Numbered from the stretch's first letter, positions 1 through 9,878 are shown. The stretch: DNA of 64,000 bases from RPQJ01 sp044226195 (GCA_044226195.1 JBGAHO010000001.1:1-64000), one strand, 5' to 3'. Notes: generated by a model from the letters alone, not told the origin. A program made the numbers and translations.

Positions 1-293
1 GCAGCCTCGTCGAGGTCGGGTCCGTGGAGGCGATGCTCGATCACCCGGCGCATCCGTACACGGCGGGGTTGCTCGCCTCGGTCCCTCGGCTCGGCTTCCC
101 GACCGATCGACCCTTGCCCGCGATCGAAGGCCAGCCGCCGCGCCCGGGCGAGCGTACGACGGGCTGCGCATTCGCACCGCGTTGCGCGGTGGCGAGCGAG
201 GCCTGTCGCGAAGTCACGCCGCTGCTGCGCGCGGTCGCACCCGGTCGAGAGGCGGCCTGCCACGCTCCGTTTGCGCTGGGAGTCGAGCGATGA
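1..293 (+). CDS. Oligopeptide/dipeptide ABC transporter ATPase, DppD/OppD-like, C-terminal fragment
   Basis: The gene runs in from before base 1, and only about the last 97 codons are visible. They carry the C-terminal signature of peptide-transporter ATPases: HPYTAGLLASVPRLG followed by the cysteine motif GCAFAPRC and a further cysteine (SEACREVTP), as in DppD/OppD. The nucleotide-binding core lies upstream and is not seen. The stop overlaps the start of the next ATPase gene (ATGA at 290-293), so the two are translationally coupled, as expected for the paired D and F ATPases of a peptide importer on the inner face of the membrane. The permeases and binding protein are presumably upstream. 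The transported substrate cannot be told from this fragment. Confidence 0.85.
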   Translation, partial: SLVEVGSVEAMLDHPAHPYTAGLLASVPRLGFPTDRPLPAIEGQPPRPGERTTGCAFAPRCAVASEACREVTPLLRAVAPGREAACHAPFALGVER

Positions 294-1099
294 GCGCGCC
301 GCTCCTGCAGGTCGAGGATCTGGTGGTGCGTTACCGCCTCGGCCACGGTGGCTGGCTCGCGCCGCGCCGCGAGATCGACGCGCTGGCCGGGGTCAGTCTC
401 GAGATCCCACCGGGCGGCACGCTCGGCGTCGTGGGTGAATCGGGCTCGGGCAAGTCGACGCTGGCACGGGCCATCCTCGGTTTCGTGCGGCCGCGCTCCG
501 GGCGCATCCTGTGGCGCGGCGAGGTCATCGACCCCACGGACCACGCGCGCATGCGACCCCTGCGGCGCGAACTGCAGGTGGTCTTCCAGGATCCCTTCGG
601 CAGCCTCGACCCGCGCATGACGGCCGGGGCCAGCGTGGCAGAAGCCGTCTCCTCGCTCGAAGGGGAGGTCGGGCGCAGCGTGCTCGAAGGGCGAGTCGTG
701 CGGGCCCTGCAGGACGTCGGCCTCGATCCCGCGCTCGCGCGCCGGTACCCGCACGAACTGAGCGGCGGGCAGTGCCAGCGCGTGGCCATCGCCCGGGCCA
801 CGATCGTGCGCCCGCAACTGCTGATCTGCGACGAGGCGGTCAGCGCCCTCGACGTGTCCGTGCAGGCGCAGATCGTCAACCTGCTCGCGGACACGTGTCG
901 GCGACACGGCATGGCGTTGCTCTTCATCAGTCACAACCTCGCGGTCGTGCACCACCTGTGCGCGGAGATCGCGGTGCTGTGCCGCGGCCGGCTGGTCGAG
1001 CGTGCGACGCGGGAACAGTTGCTGACCGCGCCGCGGGACCCGTATACGCGCTCACTGCTGGCCGCCGTGCCCGAACTGCGACGCCCGGCCTTCAGCTGA
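290..1099 (+). CDS. Oligopeptide/dipeptide ABC transporter ATPase, DppF/OppF-like
   Basis: This 269-residue ATPase powers peptide uptake together with the upstream partner. The Walker A motif GESGSGKST is at about residues 49-57, the ABC signature LSGGQCQRVAIARA near 157-170 and Walker B LLICDEAVSALD near 177-188. The oligopeptide-family C-terminal motif PYTRSLLAAVPE is near 250-261. The ATG at 290 is chosen because it overlaps the upstream stop and gives the normal MSAPLLQVEDL start; the longer open frame from 182 lies inside the upstream gene. The protein is somewhat shorter than many DppF proteins (about 320 residues) and lacks the extended C-terminal tail with cysteines, which is usual for the F subunit. 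Confidence 0.9.
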   Translation: MSAPLLQVEDLVVRYRLGHGGWLAPRREIDALAGVSLEIPPGGTLGVVGESGSGKSTLARAILGFVRPRSGRILWRGEVIDPTDHARMRPLRRELQVVFQDPFGSLDPRMTAGASVAEAVSSLEGEVGRSVLEGRVVRALQDVGLDPALARRYPHELSGGQCQRVAIARATIVRPQLLICDEAVSALDVSVQAQIVNLLADTCRRHGMALLFISHNLAVVHHLCAEIAVLCRGRLVERATREQLLTAPRDPYTRSLLAAVPELRRPAFS

Positions 1100-1182
1100 C
1101 GTCGGCTTCGGCGCGGCCGCATGCGACACTACGCGTCCGGCGCCGGCACGCGGCGCTTCCCAACGAACCCGAGTAAAAGGCA

Positions 1183-2409
1183 ATGGCCGGACCGCTGAAC
1201 GGTATCGTCGTCCTCGACCTCAGCCGCGTGCTCGCGGGCCCCTGGGCCACGCAGGCGCTCGCCGATTACGGCGCGGAGGTCATCAAGATCGAGAAGCCGG
1301 GCAGTGGCGACGACACGCGTCAATGGGGCCCTCCGTGGCTGAAGGATCGCGCCGGGCAGGACACGCGTGAGTCGGCGTATTACCTGTCGACGAATCGCGG
1401 CAAGAAGTCCGTGGCAATCGATCTCGCGCACCCGCAGGGCCAGGCGCTGATCCGGGACCTCGCCCGCAGCGCCGACGTACTGGTGGAGAACTTCAAGGTC
1501 GGCGGCCTCGCCCGGTACGGCCTCGACTATGCGACGCTCGCGGCCGCCCATCCGCGCCTCGTGTACCTCTCGATCTCGGCCTTCGGCCAGGACGGACCCG
1601 ACGCGGCCGGCCCCGGTTACGACGCGATGGTGCAGGGCATGGGCGGGTTGATGAGTCTCACCGGCTTGCCCGACGACGAGCCGGGCGGCGGTCCGCAGAA
1701 GGTCGGTGTCGCGGTGGCGGACCTCATGTGCGGCATGTACGGCCTGTCGTCGGTCCTCGCGGCACTCTTCGAGCGCCAGGCCTCAGGACGAGGGCAGTAC
1801 ATCGACCTCGCGCTGCTCGACTCGCAGGTCGCGTGGCTCGCGAACCAGAACATGAACTACCTCGTGGGCGGGGCTCCGCCGCGACGGCAGGGCACCGCGC
1901 ATCCGAACATCGTGCCGTACCAGGCGTTCGCCACGGCCGACGGCCACCTGATGCTCGCGGTCGGCAACGACGCCCAGTTCACGAGATTCTGCGAGGCGGC
2001 CGGCCGGCCCGACATCGCCGCCGACCCGCGTTTCCAGGACAATCAGTCGCGCGTCGCGCATCGGGCGGAACTGGTGCCGCAGGTACAGCAACTGCTCCGC
2101 TCGCAGCCGACCGCGCAGTGGCTGGCCCGGCTGCGCGAGGCGAACGTGCCGTGCGGCCCGATCAACGACCTGGCGCAGGTGTTCGCCGAACCGCAGATTC
2201 GTCACCGCGGCCTGCGGATCGACCTGCCTCACCCGACCGCGGGATCGGTGCCGGGTGTCCGCCATCCCGCGCTGTTCTCGCGCACGCCGCTCGAGTACCG
2301 TGTTGCGCCCCCGGAACTCGGTGCGGACACCGACTCCGTGCTGGCCGACAGACTGGGTCTGGGCCCGGAGCGGCTCGCCGAGCTGCGCCGCTCAGGTGCG
2401 ATCGGGTAA
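1183..2409 (+). CDS. CaiB/BaiF (class III) CoA-transferase
   Basis: This 408-residue protein belongs to the family III CoA-transferases, which move CoA between acyl groups through an aspartyl-CoA thioester intermediate. The N-terminus (GIVVLDLSRVLAGPWATQ) and the segments IKIEKPGSGD and NRGKKSVAIDL are typical. The likely catalytic aspartate is D180 in the motif VAVADLMCGMYG. Length is normal for the family (about 400). It follows the ABC ATPase by 83 bases and precedes alaA in the same direction. Neither neighbour reveals the acyl substrate; paralogues act on formyl-, carnitinyl-, succinyl- or methylacyl-CoA, so a specific name is not justified. Confidence 0.9.
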   Translation: MAGPLNGIVVLDLSRVLAGPWATQALADYGAEVIKIEKPGSGDDTRQWGPPWLKDRAGQDTRESAYYLSTNRGKKSVAIDLAHPQGQALIRDLARSADVLVENFKVGGLARYGLDYATLAAAHPRLVYLSISAFGQDGPDAAGPGYDAMVQGMGGLMSLTGLPDDEPGGGPQKVGVAVADLMCGMYGLSSVLAALFERQASGRGQYIDLALLDSQVAWLANQNMNYLVGGAPPRRQGTAHPNIVPYQAFATADGHLMLAVGNDAQFTRFCEAAGRPDIAADPRFQDNQSRVAHRAELVPQVQQLLRSQPTAQWLARLREANVPCGPINDLAQVFAEPQIRHRGLRIDLPHPTAGSVPGVRHPALFSRTPLEYRVAPPELGADTDSVLADRLGLGPERLAELRRSGAIG

Positions 2410-2439
2410 TGCGTCCTGTATTCGGACCGGCGGCCGGGC

Positions 2440-2445
2440 CATAAT
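2440..2445 (+). promoter_or_regulatory. Probable -10 box for alaA
   Basis: CATAAT matches the sigma-70 -10 consensus at five of six positions and lies 28 bases before the alaA ATG, in the short gap after the CoA-transferase stop. It is followed directly by the GC-rich run TGCGGC. No convincing -35 hexamer is present at the right distance. Confidence 0.4.
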
Positions 2446-2473
2446 TGCGGCTGAACTTTCAGAAGGTTACGCC

Positions 2474-3748
2474 ATGTCGACCCGCAGCATCCGCCCGAGC
2501 CCCGGCCTCGCCAACGTCCGCTACGAGATCCGCGGCAAGCTGGCCCGGCGCGCCCAGGAGATGGAGCGCATGGGGTACGACATCGTGTCGCTCAACATCG
2601 GCAACCCGGGGGCGTTCGGCTTCCGGGCACCGGAGACGATGCGCCTCGCCATCATCGAGAACCTGCGCGCCGCCGAGGGCTATTGCCACCAGAAGGGCAT
2701 CTTCCCGGCACGCGAAGCGGTGGTGATGCAGCAGCAGGTGCGGGGCGTGCGCGGCGTGACCGCCGACGAAGTCTTCATCGGCAACGGCGTGAGCGAGCTG
2801 ATCGACCTCACGCTGCGCGCGATGCTCGCGGCGGACGAGGAAGTGCTGGTACCGAGTCCGGACTACCCGCTGTGGACCGCGGCCGTGAACCTGAATCGCG
2901 GCAAGGCGGTGCACTATCCCTGCCGCCCGGAGCGCGGCTTCGTGCCGGATCCGCAGGAGATCGAGGCGCTGATCACCAAGCGCACCCGCGCCATCGTGGT
3001 GATCAACCCGAACAACCCGACCGGCGCCGTGTATCCGCGGGACGTGCTCGAGGCGATCGCGCACATCGCGGAGAAGTACCACCTCGTGGTGCTCGCGGAC
3101 GAGATCTACGACGGCATGACCTACGACGGCGCCGAATTCGTGCCGATGGCCACGTTGGTCCAGCACACGCTCTGCGGCACCTTGTCGGGCCTCTCGAAGG
3201 TCTACCGTGCCTGCGGCTACCGCGTCGGCTGGGCCTCGTTCTCGGGCGACCTCGAGAACGCCCGGGAATACCTGTCCTCGCTCGAGCTGCTGTCGTCGCT
3301 GCGCCTGTGCAGCAACGTGGCCGGCCAGTGGGCCGTGCAGACCGCGCTCGGCGGGTACCAGAGCATCAAGGAACTCGTGGGGCAGGGCGGACGGCTGGCC
3401 GAGTCGCGCAAGGCGATCATCGAGGGCGTCGCCCGCAGCAAGTACCTGTACCTCACGCCGCCGCGCGGCGCGATGTACGCGTTCATCGGCGTGCAGACGG
3501 AGCATCTCCCGGAGTTCGACGACCGGCGCTTCGCCATGGACCTGCTCGAGCACAAGCACGTGCTGGTCGCGCCGGGCACGAGCTTCAACGTGCCGTACAA
3601 CACGCACTTCCGCATCACCAACCTGCCGGAGCCGGCGGTGCTCGCCGACGTGTTCACGCGGATCGAGGAACTGCTCGACAACTACGCAGCGGGCGACCAG
3701 CCCGTCTCGCGGCCGAGCCCGCTGCGGGTGGTCGACAAGACCCGCTGA
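2474..3748 (+). CDS. alaA: Glutamate-pyruvate aminotransferase, AlaA type
   Basis: This is a fold-type I PLP aminotransferase of 424 residues, very similar to E. coli AlaA (about 405), which makes alanine from pyruvate and glutamate in the cytosol. Diagnostic segments are LNIGNPGAFGFRAPE, FIGNGVSELIDL, VPSPDYPLWTAAV, INPNNPTGAVYP and ADEIYDGMTYD. K242 in SGLSKVYR should form the Schiff base with PLP. The ATG at 2474 gives the family-typical N-terminus (about ten residues, then LANVRYEIRG); the longer open frame overlaps the CoA-transferase and is discounted. A -10-like CATAAT lies just upstream, so it probably has its own promoter. A short proline-rich C-terminal tail of about 20 residues is extra. 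Confidence 0.9.
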   Translation: MSTRSIRPSPGLANVRYEIRGKLARRAQEMERMGYDIVSLNIGNPGAFGFRAPETMRLAIIENLRAAEGYCHQKGIFPAREAVVMQQQVRGVRGVTADEVFIGNGVSELIDLTLRAMLAADEEVLVPSPDYPLWTAAVNLNRGKAVHYPCRPERGFVPDPQEIEALITKRTRAIVVINPNNPTGAVYPRDVLEAIAHIAEKYHLVVLADEIYDGMTYDGAEFVPMATLVQHTLCGTLSGLSKVYRACGYRVGWASFSGDLENAREYLSSLELLSSLRLCSNVAGQWAVQTALGGYQSIKELVGQGGRLAESRKAIIEGVARSKYLYLTPPRGAMYAFIGVQTEHLPEFDDRRFAMDLLEHKHVLVAPGTSFNVPYNTHFRITNLPEPAVLADVFTRIEELLDNYAAGDQPVSRPSPLRVVDKTR

Positions 3749-3785
3749 ACGGACTTTAGGAAGTTCCCCTAAGATACTGAAAATA

Positions 3786-6443
3786 ATGATGGAAGCCGTG
3801 TCTATCAACGATGCACGGCGTTCCCGGACCTGGGTCACTCCGACCCGTCGACTGGCGCATTTCCTGCGCCAGAAGCACGACCAGGCCGCGCTCGAGCGAG
3901 GCCTCACCGTCTGGCCCACGCCCGACATCGTGCCGTGGTCCGCGCTGATCGAGCGCATGTTCCACCTCGACCGCGCGGCGGGCCGCACGCATCGGCGGTG
4001 GCTCGACGAGAGCGTCGCGCGACGCGCCTGGGATCGCATCCTCGCCCGCGATCCGCAGGCCGCCGCCGTCATCGCGCCCGATGGGCTCGCGCGCACGGCG
4101 CAGCGCTCGTGGCAGATCCTGCGCGACTACCGCATTCCGCTCGAATCGGCGGAGCCGGGCGACGGTCCCGAAGTCGCGGCCTTCTCCCGCTGGGCCCACG
4201 AGTTCGCGGACTGGATCGACCTCGAAGGGTGGATGGACCTTTCCGAGGCGCAGGACTGGGTCGACCCGTCGTCGGTCGTCGGCGGCCTGACGTTCGTCGG
4301 CTTCGATGCCCTGACACCGAGCCAGGCCGCGTTCGTCGAGCGCATGCGCGACGGCGGCGTGTCGGTCGACATCGACGCCCCTTCGACGGCGCGTGCGGCC
4401 CTGGCCTGGGTCTCGGCGCACGACCGCGAAGCGGAACTGCAGATGGCGGCACGCTGGGCGGCGCAACGTCTCGACGGCGTCCGCGGCCTGCGCCTCGCGA
4501 TCGTCGTGCCGGGCCTGGCGCAGCGGCGCGATGGCGTGCGTCGCGTGCTCGACCGCGTGCTCGCCCCCGAATCCTGCCTCGCGGGCGGTCCGGCCCCCGA
4601 GTCGCGTGCCTACGAACTCGCGGCCGCCCGGCCGCTCGCCACGCAACCGGTCATCGCTGCGGCTCTCGAATGGCTCGCGGCGCATGCGGGCGCGACCGAC
4701 CGCGCGACGGCCAGCGCCTTGCTGTTGAGCCCGTTCTGTCGCGGCGCCACGCCCGAAGCCAGTGCGCGCGCCCGGCTCGACGCCTGGCTGCGTCGCCACG
4801 AGAACGCCGACCTGCGCCTCGATCGGCTCGCGCGCCACGCGCAGCAGCGCGGCTGTCCCGAATTCGCGCGCGCGCTGCAGGAGGCATTGGCGAGCCGCCT
4901 GGCCTGGGAGTCGCGCGCACTGCCAAGCGCGTGGGCCAAACTGTTCTTCGACGCGCTGACACAGGTGGGCTGGCCGGGTGACGCACTGGACAGCGAGGAG
5001 CATCAGGCCCGCCGACGCTGGCAGGACCTGCTCGGCGACCTCGGCGCACACGACGACGTGATCGGGGGCATGTCCGCCGGCGCCGCGCTGCGCATCCTGC
5101 GCGACCTCGCCGAGGGTACGTTGTTCGAACCGCAGGAAGTGCGGGCGCCCCTGCTGGTGATCGATCCCGAGACCTGTGCCGGCATGTATTTCGACGCCCT
5201 GTGGATCTGCAGCCTCGACGCCGCGCAGTGGCCGTCGCCGCAGGCCCCGGATCCGTTCCTCTCGCGGGCGTGGCAGGTGCGTCGCAACGTGCCGGGCGCG
5301 ACGGCGGAGATCACGGCCGAGGCCGCGCGCCGCAGTTTCCGGCGCCTGTGCGGCTCCGCTGCCGAGATCCTCTGCAGCGTGCCGGCCTTCGAGGACGAGG
5401 CGCCGCTGCTGCCGAGTGCGCTGCTGGCCGACGTGCCGCGCAAGGAACCACCGGCCGCCTGGGATGCCCCTGCACCGGCGCAGGCAATTTTCGCGAGCCG
5501 ACCGCCGGCGGTGACGCTGCGCGATGGCGTCCTGCCCCCGCTCGCGGCCGGAGCCAGCGTGCCGGGCGGCGCGAAGCTGCTGGAGCTCCAGTCGGCGTGC
5601 CCTTTCCGGGCCGCCGCGGAGCTGCGCCTCGGTGCACGAGCGCTCGATGAGCCGGGTCGCGGTCTCGACGCGGCCACCCGCGGCAACCTGGTCCACGAGT
5701 TGTTCGCGGCCCTGTGGGACGGCGTGCGCACGTCGGCCGACATGACGCGACTGCCCGAAGGCGAGCGGGTCGCGCGGGTGCGGGCCGCCATCGCGCAAGG
5801 TCTCGCCCCGCTGCGTCGCGACGCCGACGACGTACTCCAGCGCCTGCTGGACCTGGAGGCGCTCTGGCTCGAGCGTCATGCGCTGCGCCTGCTTGCGGCG
5901 GACCTCTCGCGGCCGGCGTTCGAGGTCGCGCACGTCGAAGCGCCGCGGGACGTCGAGATCGGCGGTCTGCACCTCAGCCTGCGCGTCGATCGCATCGATC
6001 GCCTCGCCGGTGGCGCGCTGGCGGTGATCGACTACAAGACCGGCGGCAATGCCGAGAAGCGGGCGTGGCTCGGCGAACGCCCCGAGTTGCCGCAGCTGCC
6101 GCTGTACGTCGACGCCCTCGGCGGCGAGGACGTTGCCGCTGTCGCGTTCGGGCGCGTGCGCGCGGGCAAGACCGGGTTCGCCGGTCTCGCCCGGGACCGC
6201 GACGAGTTTCCAGGCTGCGACAAGCTGCCGAAGGACTACGCGACCTGGGACGACCTGCGCGCGGCCTGGCACCGTCGCCTCGAGGCACTCGCGCGTGAGT
6301 TTGCCGAGGGCGACGCGCGCCTCGCGCCGAATCCTGCGAAGGCGTGTCCGTACTGCCATCTGTCCCGCCTGTGCCGCATCGGTGCCGCGCGCCTCGCGGG
6401 CGAGGGCGACGGGGACGGGGACGGTGGAGACGACGATGAGTGA
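3786..6443 (+). CDS. AddB-like PD-(D/E)XK nuclease, probable DNA repair protein
   Basis: This 885-residue protein resembles the RecB-family nuclease subunits that pair with an AddA-type helicase to resect double-strand breaks. The C-terminal nuclease core is seen as LAVIDYKTGG (D749, K751). Cysteines near 605 (QSACPF) and at about 854, 857 and 863 (CPYCHLSRLC) reproduce the C, then CxxCx5C, spacing that holds the 4Fe-4S cluster in AddB. The N-terminal half looks like a degenerate helicase without a clear Walker A. Two adjacent ATGs (3786, 3789) could start it; the 5' extension lies inside alaA. The last eight bases overlap the downstream helicase gene, so the pair is an operon. It matches the family annotated only as a probable DNA repair protein. 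Confidence 0.82.
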   Translation: MMEAVSINDARRSRTWVTPTRRLAHFLRQKHDQAALERGLTVWPTPDIVPWSALIERMFHLDRAAGRTHRRWLDESVARRAWDRILARDPQAAAVIAPDGLARTAQRSWQILRDYRIPLESAEPGDGPEVAAFSRWAHEFADWIDLEGWMDLSEAQDWVDPSSVVGGLTFVGFDALTPSQAAFVERMRDGGVSVDIDAPSTARAALAWVSAHDREAELQMAARWAAQRLDGVRGLRLAIVVPGLAQRRDGVRRVLDRVLAPESCLAGGPAPESRAYELAAARPLATQPVIAAALEWLAAHAGATDRATASALLLSPFCRGATPEASARARLDAWLRRHENADLRLDRLARHAQQRGCPEFARALQEALASRLAWESRALPSAWAKLFFDALTQVGWPGDALDSEEHQARRRWQDLLGDLGAHDDVIGGMSAGAALRILRDLAEGTLFEPQEVRAPLLVIDPETCAGMYFDALWICSLDAAQWPSPQAPDPFLSRAWQVRRNVPGATAEITAEAARRSFRRLCGSAAEILCSVPAFEDEAPLLPSALLADVPRKEPPAAWDAPAPAQAIFASRPPAVTLRDGVLPPLAAGASVPGGAKLLELQSACPFRAAAELRLGARALDEPGRGLDAATRGNLVHELFAALWDGVRTSADMTRLPEGERVARVRAAIAQGLAPLRRDADDVLQRLLDLEALWLERHALRLLAADLSRPAFEVAHVEAPRDVEIGGLHLSLRVDRIDRLAGGALAVIDYKTGGNAEKRAWLGERPELPQLPLYVDALGGEDVAAVAFGRVRAGKTGFAGLARDRDEFPGCDKLPKDYATWDDLRAAWHRRLEALAREFAEGDARLAPNPAKACPYCHLSRLCRIGAARLAGEGDGDGDGGDDDE

Positions 6444-9400
6444 CCTGCGGCGCGAAGACGCGCAGGCGCGCGCGGCGGCGCTCGACACGTCGCGCAGCTT
6501 CATCGTGCAGGCGCCCGCCGGCTCGGGCAAGACGGAACTCCTGACGCAGCGTTTCCTGGCCCTGCTCACGGCGGTCGAGCGCCCGGAGTCGGTGCTGGCG
6601 ATCACCTTCACGCGCAAGGCCGCGGCGGAGATGCGCAGCCGCATCCTGCAGGCCCTGCGCGACATCGGCGATCCGGAGCGCGAGGCCAGGATGCTGCCGG
6701 AGACGGTGACGCTCGCTCGCTCCGTGCTCGCCGCGGACCGCACCCGGGGCTGGGGACTGCTCGCCAACCCGAACCGGCTGCGACTGCTGACGATCGACGC
6801 GCTCAACCAGGGCCTGGCCCGTCGCCTGCCGGTGCTCTCGGGCACGGGCGCGGGACTCGGCGTGGAGGAGGATGCGCGACCGCTGTACGAACTTGCGGCC
6901 GAACGGCTGCTGGCACACCTGCCCGGCGACGATGCGCACCTCGGCGATGCCGTCGCGCTGCTGCTGGATCACCTCGACAACAACGTCGGCAAGTTCGTCG
7001 CGCTGGTGGCAGAAATGCTCGCGCGCCGCGAGGCGTGGTTGCCGGAGTTGCCCGGCGACCTGCGCGACCCCGGGACCGAGACGTCCACGCGAGCGGCCCT
7101 CGAGTCGGCGCGACGCGTGCTGGTGGGAGCGCAGCTCGATGCGCTCGCCGCGACCTTTCCGATGCCCCTGCTCGCCGAGGCTTGCCGGATCGCGCGCACC
7201 GCGGCGCGCCATCTGCATGACGACGGCGTCGAGTCGCCCCTCGCGGCATGGCGGGACTGCGACCGCATTCCGTCGGCCGATCCCGGCGATGTGCCGCTGT
7301 GGCAGGGACTCGCGTTCCTGCTGCTGACGAGCGAGGGCGGGGTGCGCCAGAAGCCCAATCGCAGGCAGGGCATTCCTGCAGATCAGAAGGCCCTGAAGGC
7401 GGATCTCGCCGCCGTGCTCGACTCGCTTGCTCCCCTCACCGCGACCGTCGAGACACTCGCGACCCTGCCGGCCCTGCCCGGGCCCGCGTACGACGACGCG
7501 GAATGGCGCGTACTGCGTGCGCTGTTCCTGGTGCTGCGCGTCGCCAGCGGCGAGCTGCAGCTGGTCTTCACGGAGCGCAAGCTTGCGGACTACCCGTACT
7601 TCGCGTCCGCGGCGCGCCAGGCCCTCGGCACCGACGACGAGCCGACCGACACGGCGCTCGCGCTCGACGCGACCCTGCGTCACGTGCTGGTCGACGAGTT
7701 CCAGGACACCTCGGAAGCGCAGGTGGACCTGCTCGATCGCCTGACCGCCGGCTGGGAGCCTGGCGACGGTCGCACGGTCTTCCTGGTCGGCGACCCGATG
7801 CAGTCGATCTACCGCTTCCGCCACGCGGAGGTCGGGCTGTTCCTCAACGTGCGCGACCAGGGCATCGGCATCGAGCGCGGATCGTCGCGCATCGTGCTCG
7901 AGCCGCTCACGCTGCGCGTCAACTTCCGTTCGACGCGGCCGGTCGTCGACTGGGTCAATCGCTGTTTCACCGAAGTGCTACCCGCGCGCGACGACGACCT
8001 GCGGGGCGCCGTGCGCTATTCCGACAGCGTCGCGAAGGAGTCGGCCGGCGAGGAGGGCGGCGTGGTGGTGCACGCCTTCCTGCGCAAGAGCCGGCAGCGC
8101 GAGGCGCAGTGCGTCGCGGACATCGCGCAGCGGCGACTCGCCGAGTCGGAGACGGCGCGTGTCGCCGTGCTGGTACAGAGCCGCGGCCACCTGGTTGCGA
8201 TCGTCGCCGAGCTGGCGCGCCGGGGGCTGGAGTTCCAGGCCACCGACATCGACCCGCTCGGTGAACGCACCGGCGTCCTCGATGCGCTCGCGCTGACCTG
8301 CGCCATCGCGCACCTCGCCGACCGGTCGTCCTGGCTGGCCGTGCTGCGCGCTCCCTGGTGCGGCCTCACGCTGGCGGAATTGCTCGACCTCGTCGGGGAC
8401 GCACAGGACGCGAACGTGCGCGACCTGCTGCGCGAGGAGTCGCGGCTCGCCCGCCTCGCGGCGCCTGCCCGGGAGCGCGTCGCACGCGCATCGCAGGCGA
8501 TCGAGACGGCGCGCACCGAGGCGCGGCGATTCGGCCTGCGCACGGCCGTGGAGCGGGCGTGGCTCGCCCTCGACGGTCCCGCGACACTCGGCACCGAGCG
8601 CGAGCTCGAGGAAGTGGAGGCGTACTTCGACGAACTGTCGGAGGTGGAAGCGCGCTCCGACGGCGCCGTGGACTTCGCGTCGCTCGCCGAGGCCCTCGAC
8701 CAGCTCTATGCGCCGTCGCGCCCTAGACCCGGCATCCGCATCGAGTTGATGACCATCCACAAGAGCAAGGGACTGCGGTTCGACACGGTCATCGTGCCGG
8801 CGCCGAGCGCCGCGGCCGCGCCGACGACAAGCGACTGCTGCAGTGGACGAAGATGTCGGAACGTGAGCGCACGCACCTCGTGGTCGCGCCACTCGCGCCG
8901 ACCGGCGACGAGTCGAACCCGCTACGCGCATGGCTGTCGGCGCTCGAGAAGGACTGCTGCATCGAGAAGCGGCGCCTGCTCTACGTGGCGGCGACCCGGG
9001 CGAGAACGGTGGCTGCACCTGCTCGGCACGGCCACCGTCCTCGCCGATCGCGACACCGGTGAAACTGAAGAAGCCCGACCGTGGCACGAGCCTCGAGATC
9101 CTCGGCCGGTGCTCGAGCACCACTTCGTCGAACGACTCGCGGAGGCCGGTGGCTTCGAGGGCGAGGAACCGACAGGTGCCGCGCGATCCGCCGCTGTCGC
9201 GCCTGCCGGATCACTGGCGCGCGCCGCCGCTGCCGCGCGGACCCCGGATCGAGACGACGGTCCTGCCACGGCAGCCCGACGCAGGCGACGTGCGGTTCGA
9301 CTGGGCAGGCGAGACGGCGCGTCACGTCGGCACGGTCGTGCACGGCGAGCTGCAGCGTCTGGCCCGCGGAGAGTCCGTGCCGTTCGAACGCGCGCCGACG

Positions 9401-9826
9401 CTGCTGGCGCGCTATGCGACTCAGCTCGCGGAACTCGGCGTCCCCGCGGCTCTGCGCGACGCCGCGTCGGAGCGGGTCCTGCAGGCATTGCGCAGCGCGA
9501 CGAGCGATCCCCGCGGGCGCTGGTTGCTCGATCCGAAGCACGCACAGTCCGCGAGCGAGCTGGCGCTGACGGGACGGATCGACGGGGAGTTGTCGAGGAT
9601 CGTCATCGACCGCACGTTCGTCGATGCCGAAGGCACGCGCTGGATCGTCGACTACAAGACCGGTGTGCACGAGGGCGCCGGGCTCGAGGACTTCCTCGAC
9701 CAGGAACAGGAGCGCTACCGGCCCCAGCTCGAACGGTATGCCGCGTTCATGCGTCAGCTCGGGCCCGAGCCCATCCGCCTCGGACTGTATTTCCCGTTGC
9801 TCGGCGCCTGGCGCGAGTGGAGTTGA
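6436..9826 (+). pseudogene. AddA-like UvrD-family helicase-nuclease, interrupted by clustered frameshifts
   Basis: The N-terminus (APAGSGKTELLTQRF, Walker A) and the segments AITFTRKAAAEM, LVDEFQDTS, LVGDPMQSIYRF and LNFRSTRP-like VNFRSTRPVVDW mark an SF1 UvrD/AddA helicase. The last part (WIVDYKTG) is an AddA-type PD-(D/E)XK nuclease ending at 9826. One frame is intact from 6436 to about 8800. Between 8803 and 9172 the coding frame then changes five times: about -1 at 8803, +1 or -2 at 9000, +1 in an A-run at 9062-9064, -1 at 9104 and +1 at 9172. Joined, the segments give a sensible motif VI (LLYVAATRA) and no internal stop. It is either a recently broken gene or a patch of sequence errors. 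It partners the AddB-like gene, which it overlaps by eight bases. Confidence 0.8.
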
Positions 9827-9828
9827 AG

Positions 9829-9876
9829 GGGGACATTCCTCTTTTTCGGCGCGGGCCAAAAAAGAGGAATGTCCCC
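9829..9876. repeat. Perfect 18-bp inverted repeat between convergent genes
   Basis: The arms GGGGACATTCCTCTTTTT (9829-9846) and its exact complement (9859-9876) enclose a 12-base GC-rich loop. The element fills the gap between the helicase (plus) and gspN (minus). The T-run inside the left arm and the A-run inside the right arm mean it could act as a bidirectional terminator. The GGGGACATTCC ends also resemble REP-like palindromes linked to HUH-type transposases; that link is from general memory and is not shown here. Confidence 0.8.
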
Positions 9877-9878
9877 AA

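Noticed and set aside
3756..6845. Minus-strand open frame of 1029 codons opposite the AddB-like nuclease
   Set aside because: Arg/Ala-rich translation without motifs; the plus strand has the nuclease core and iron-sulfur cysteines.
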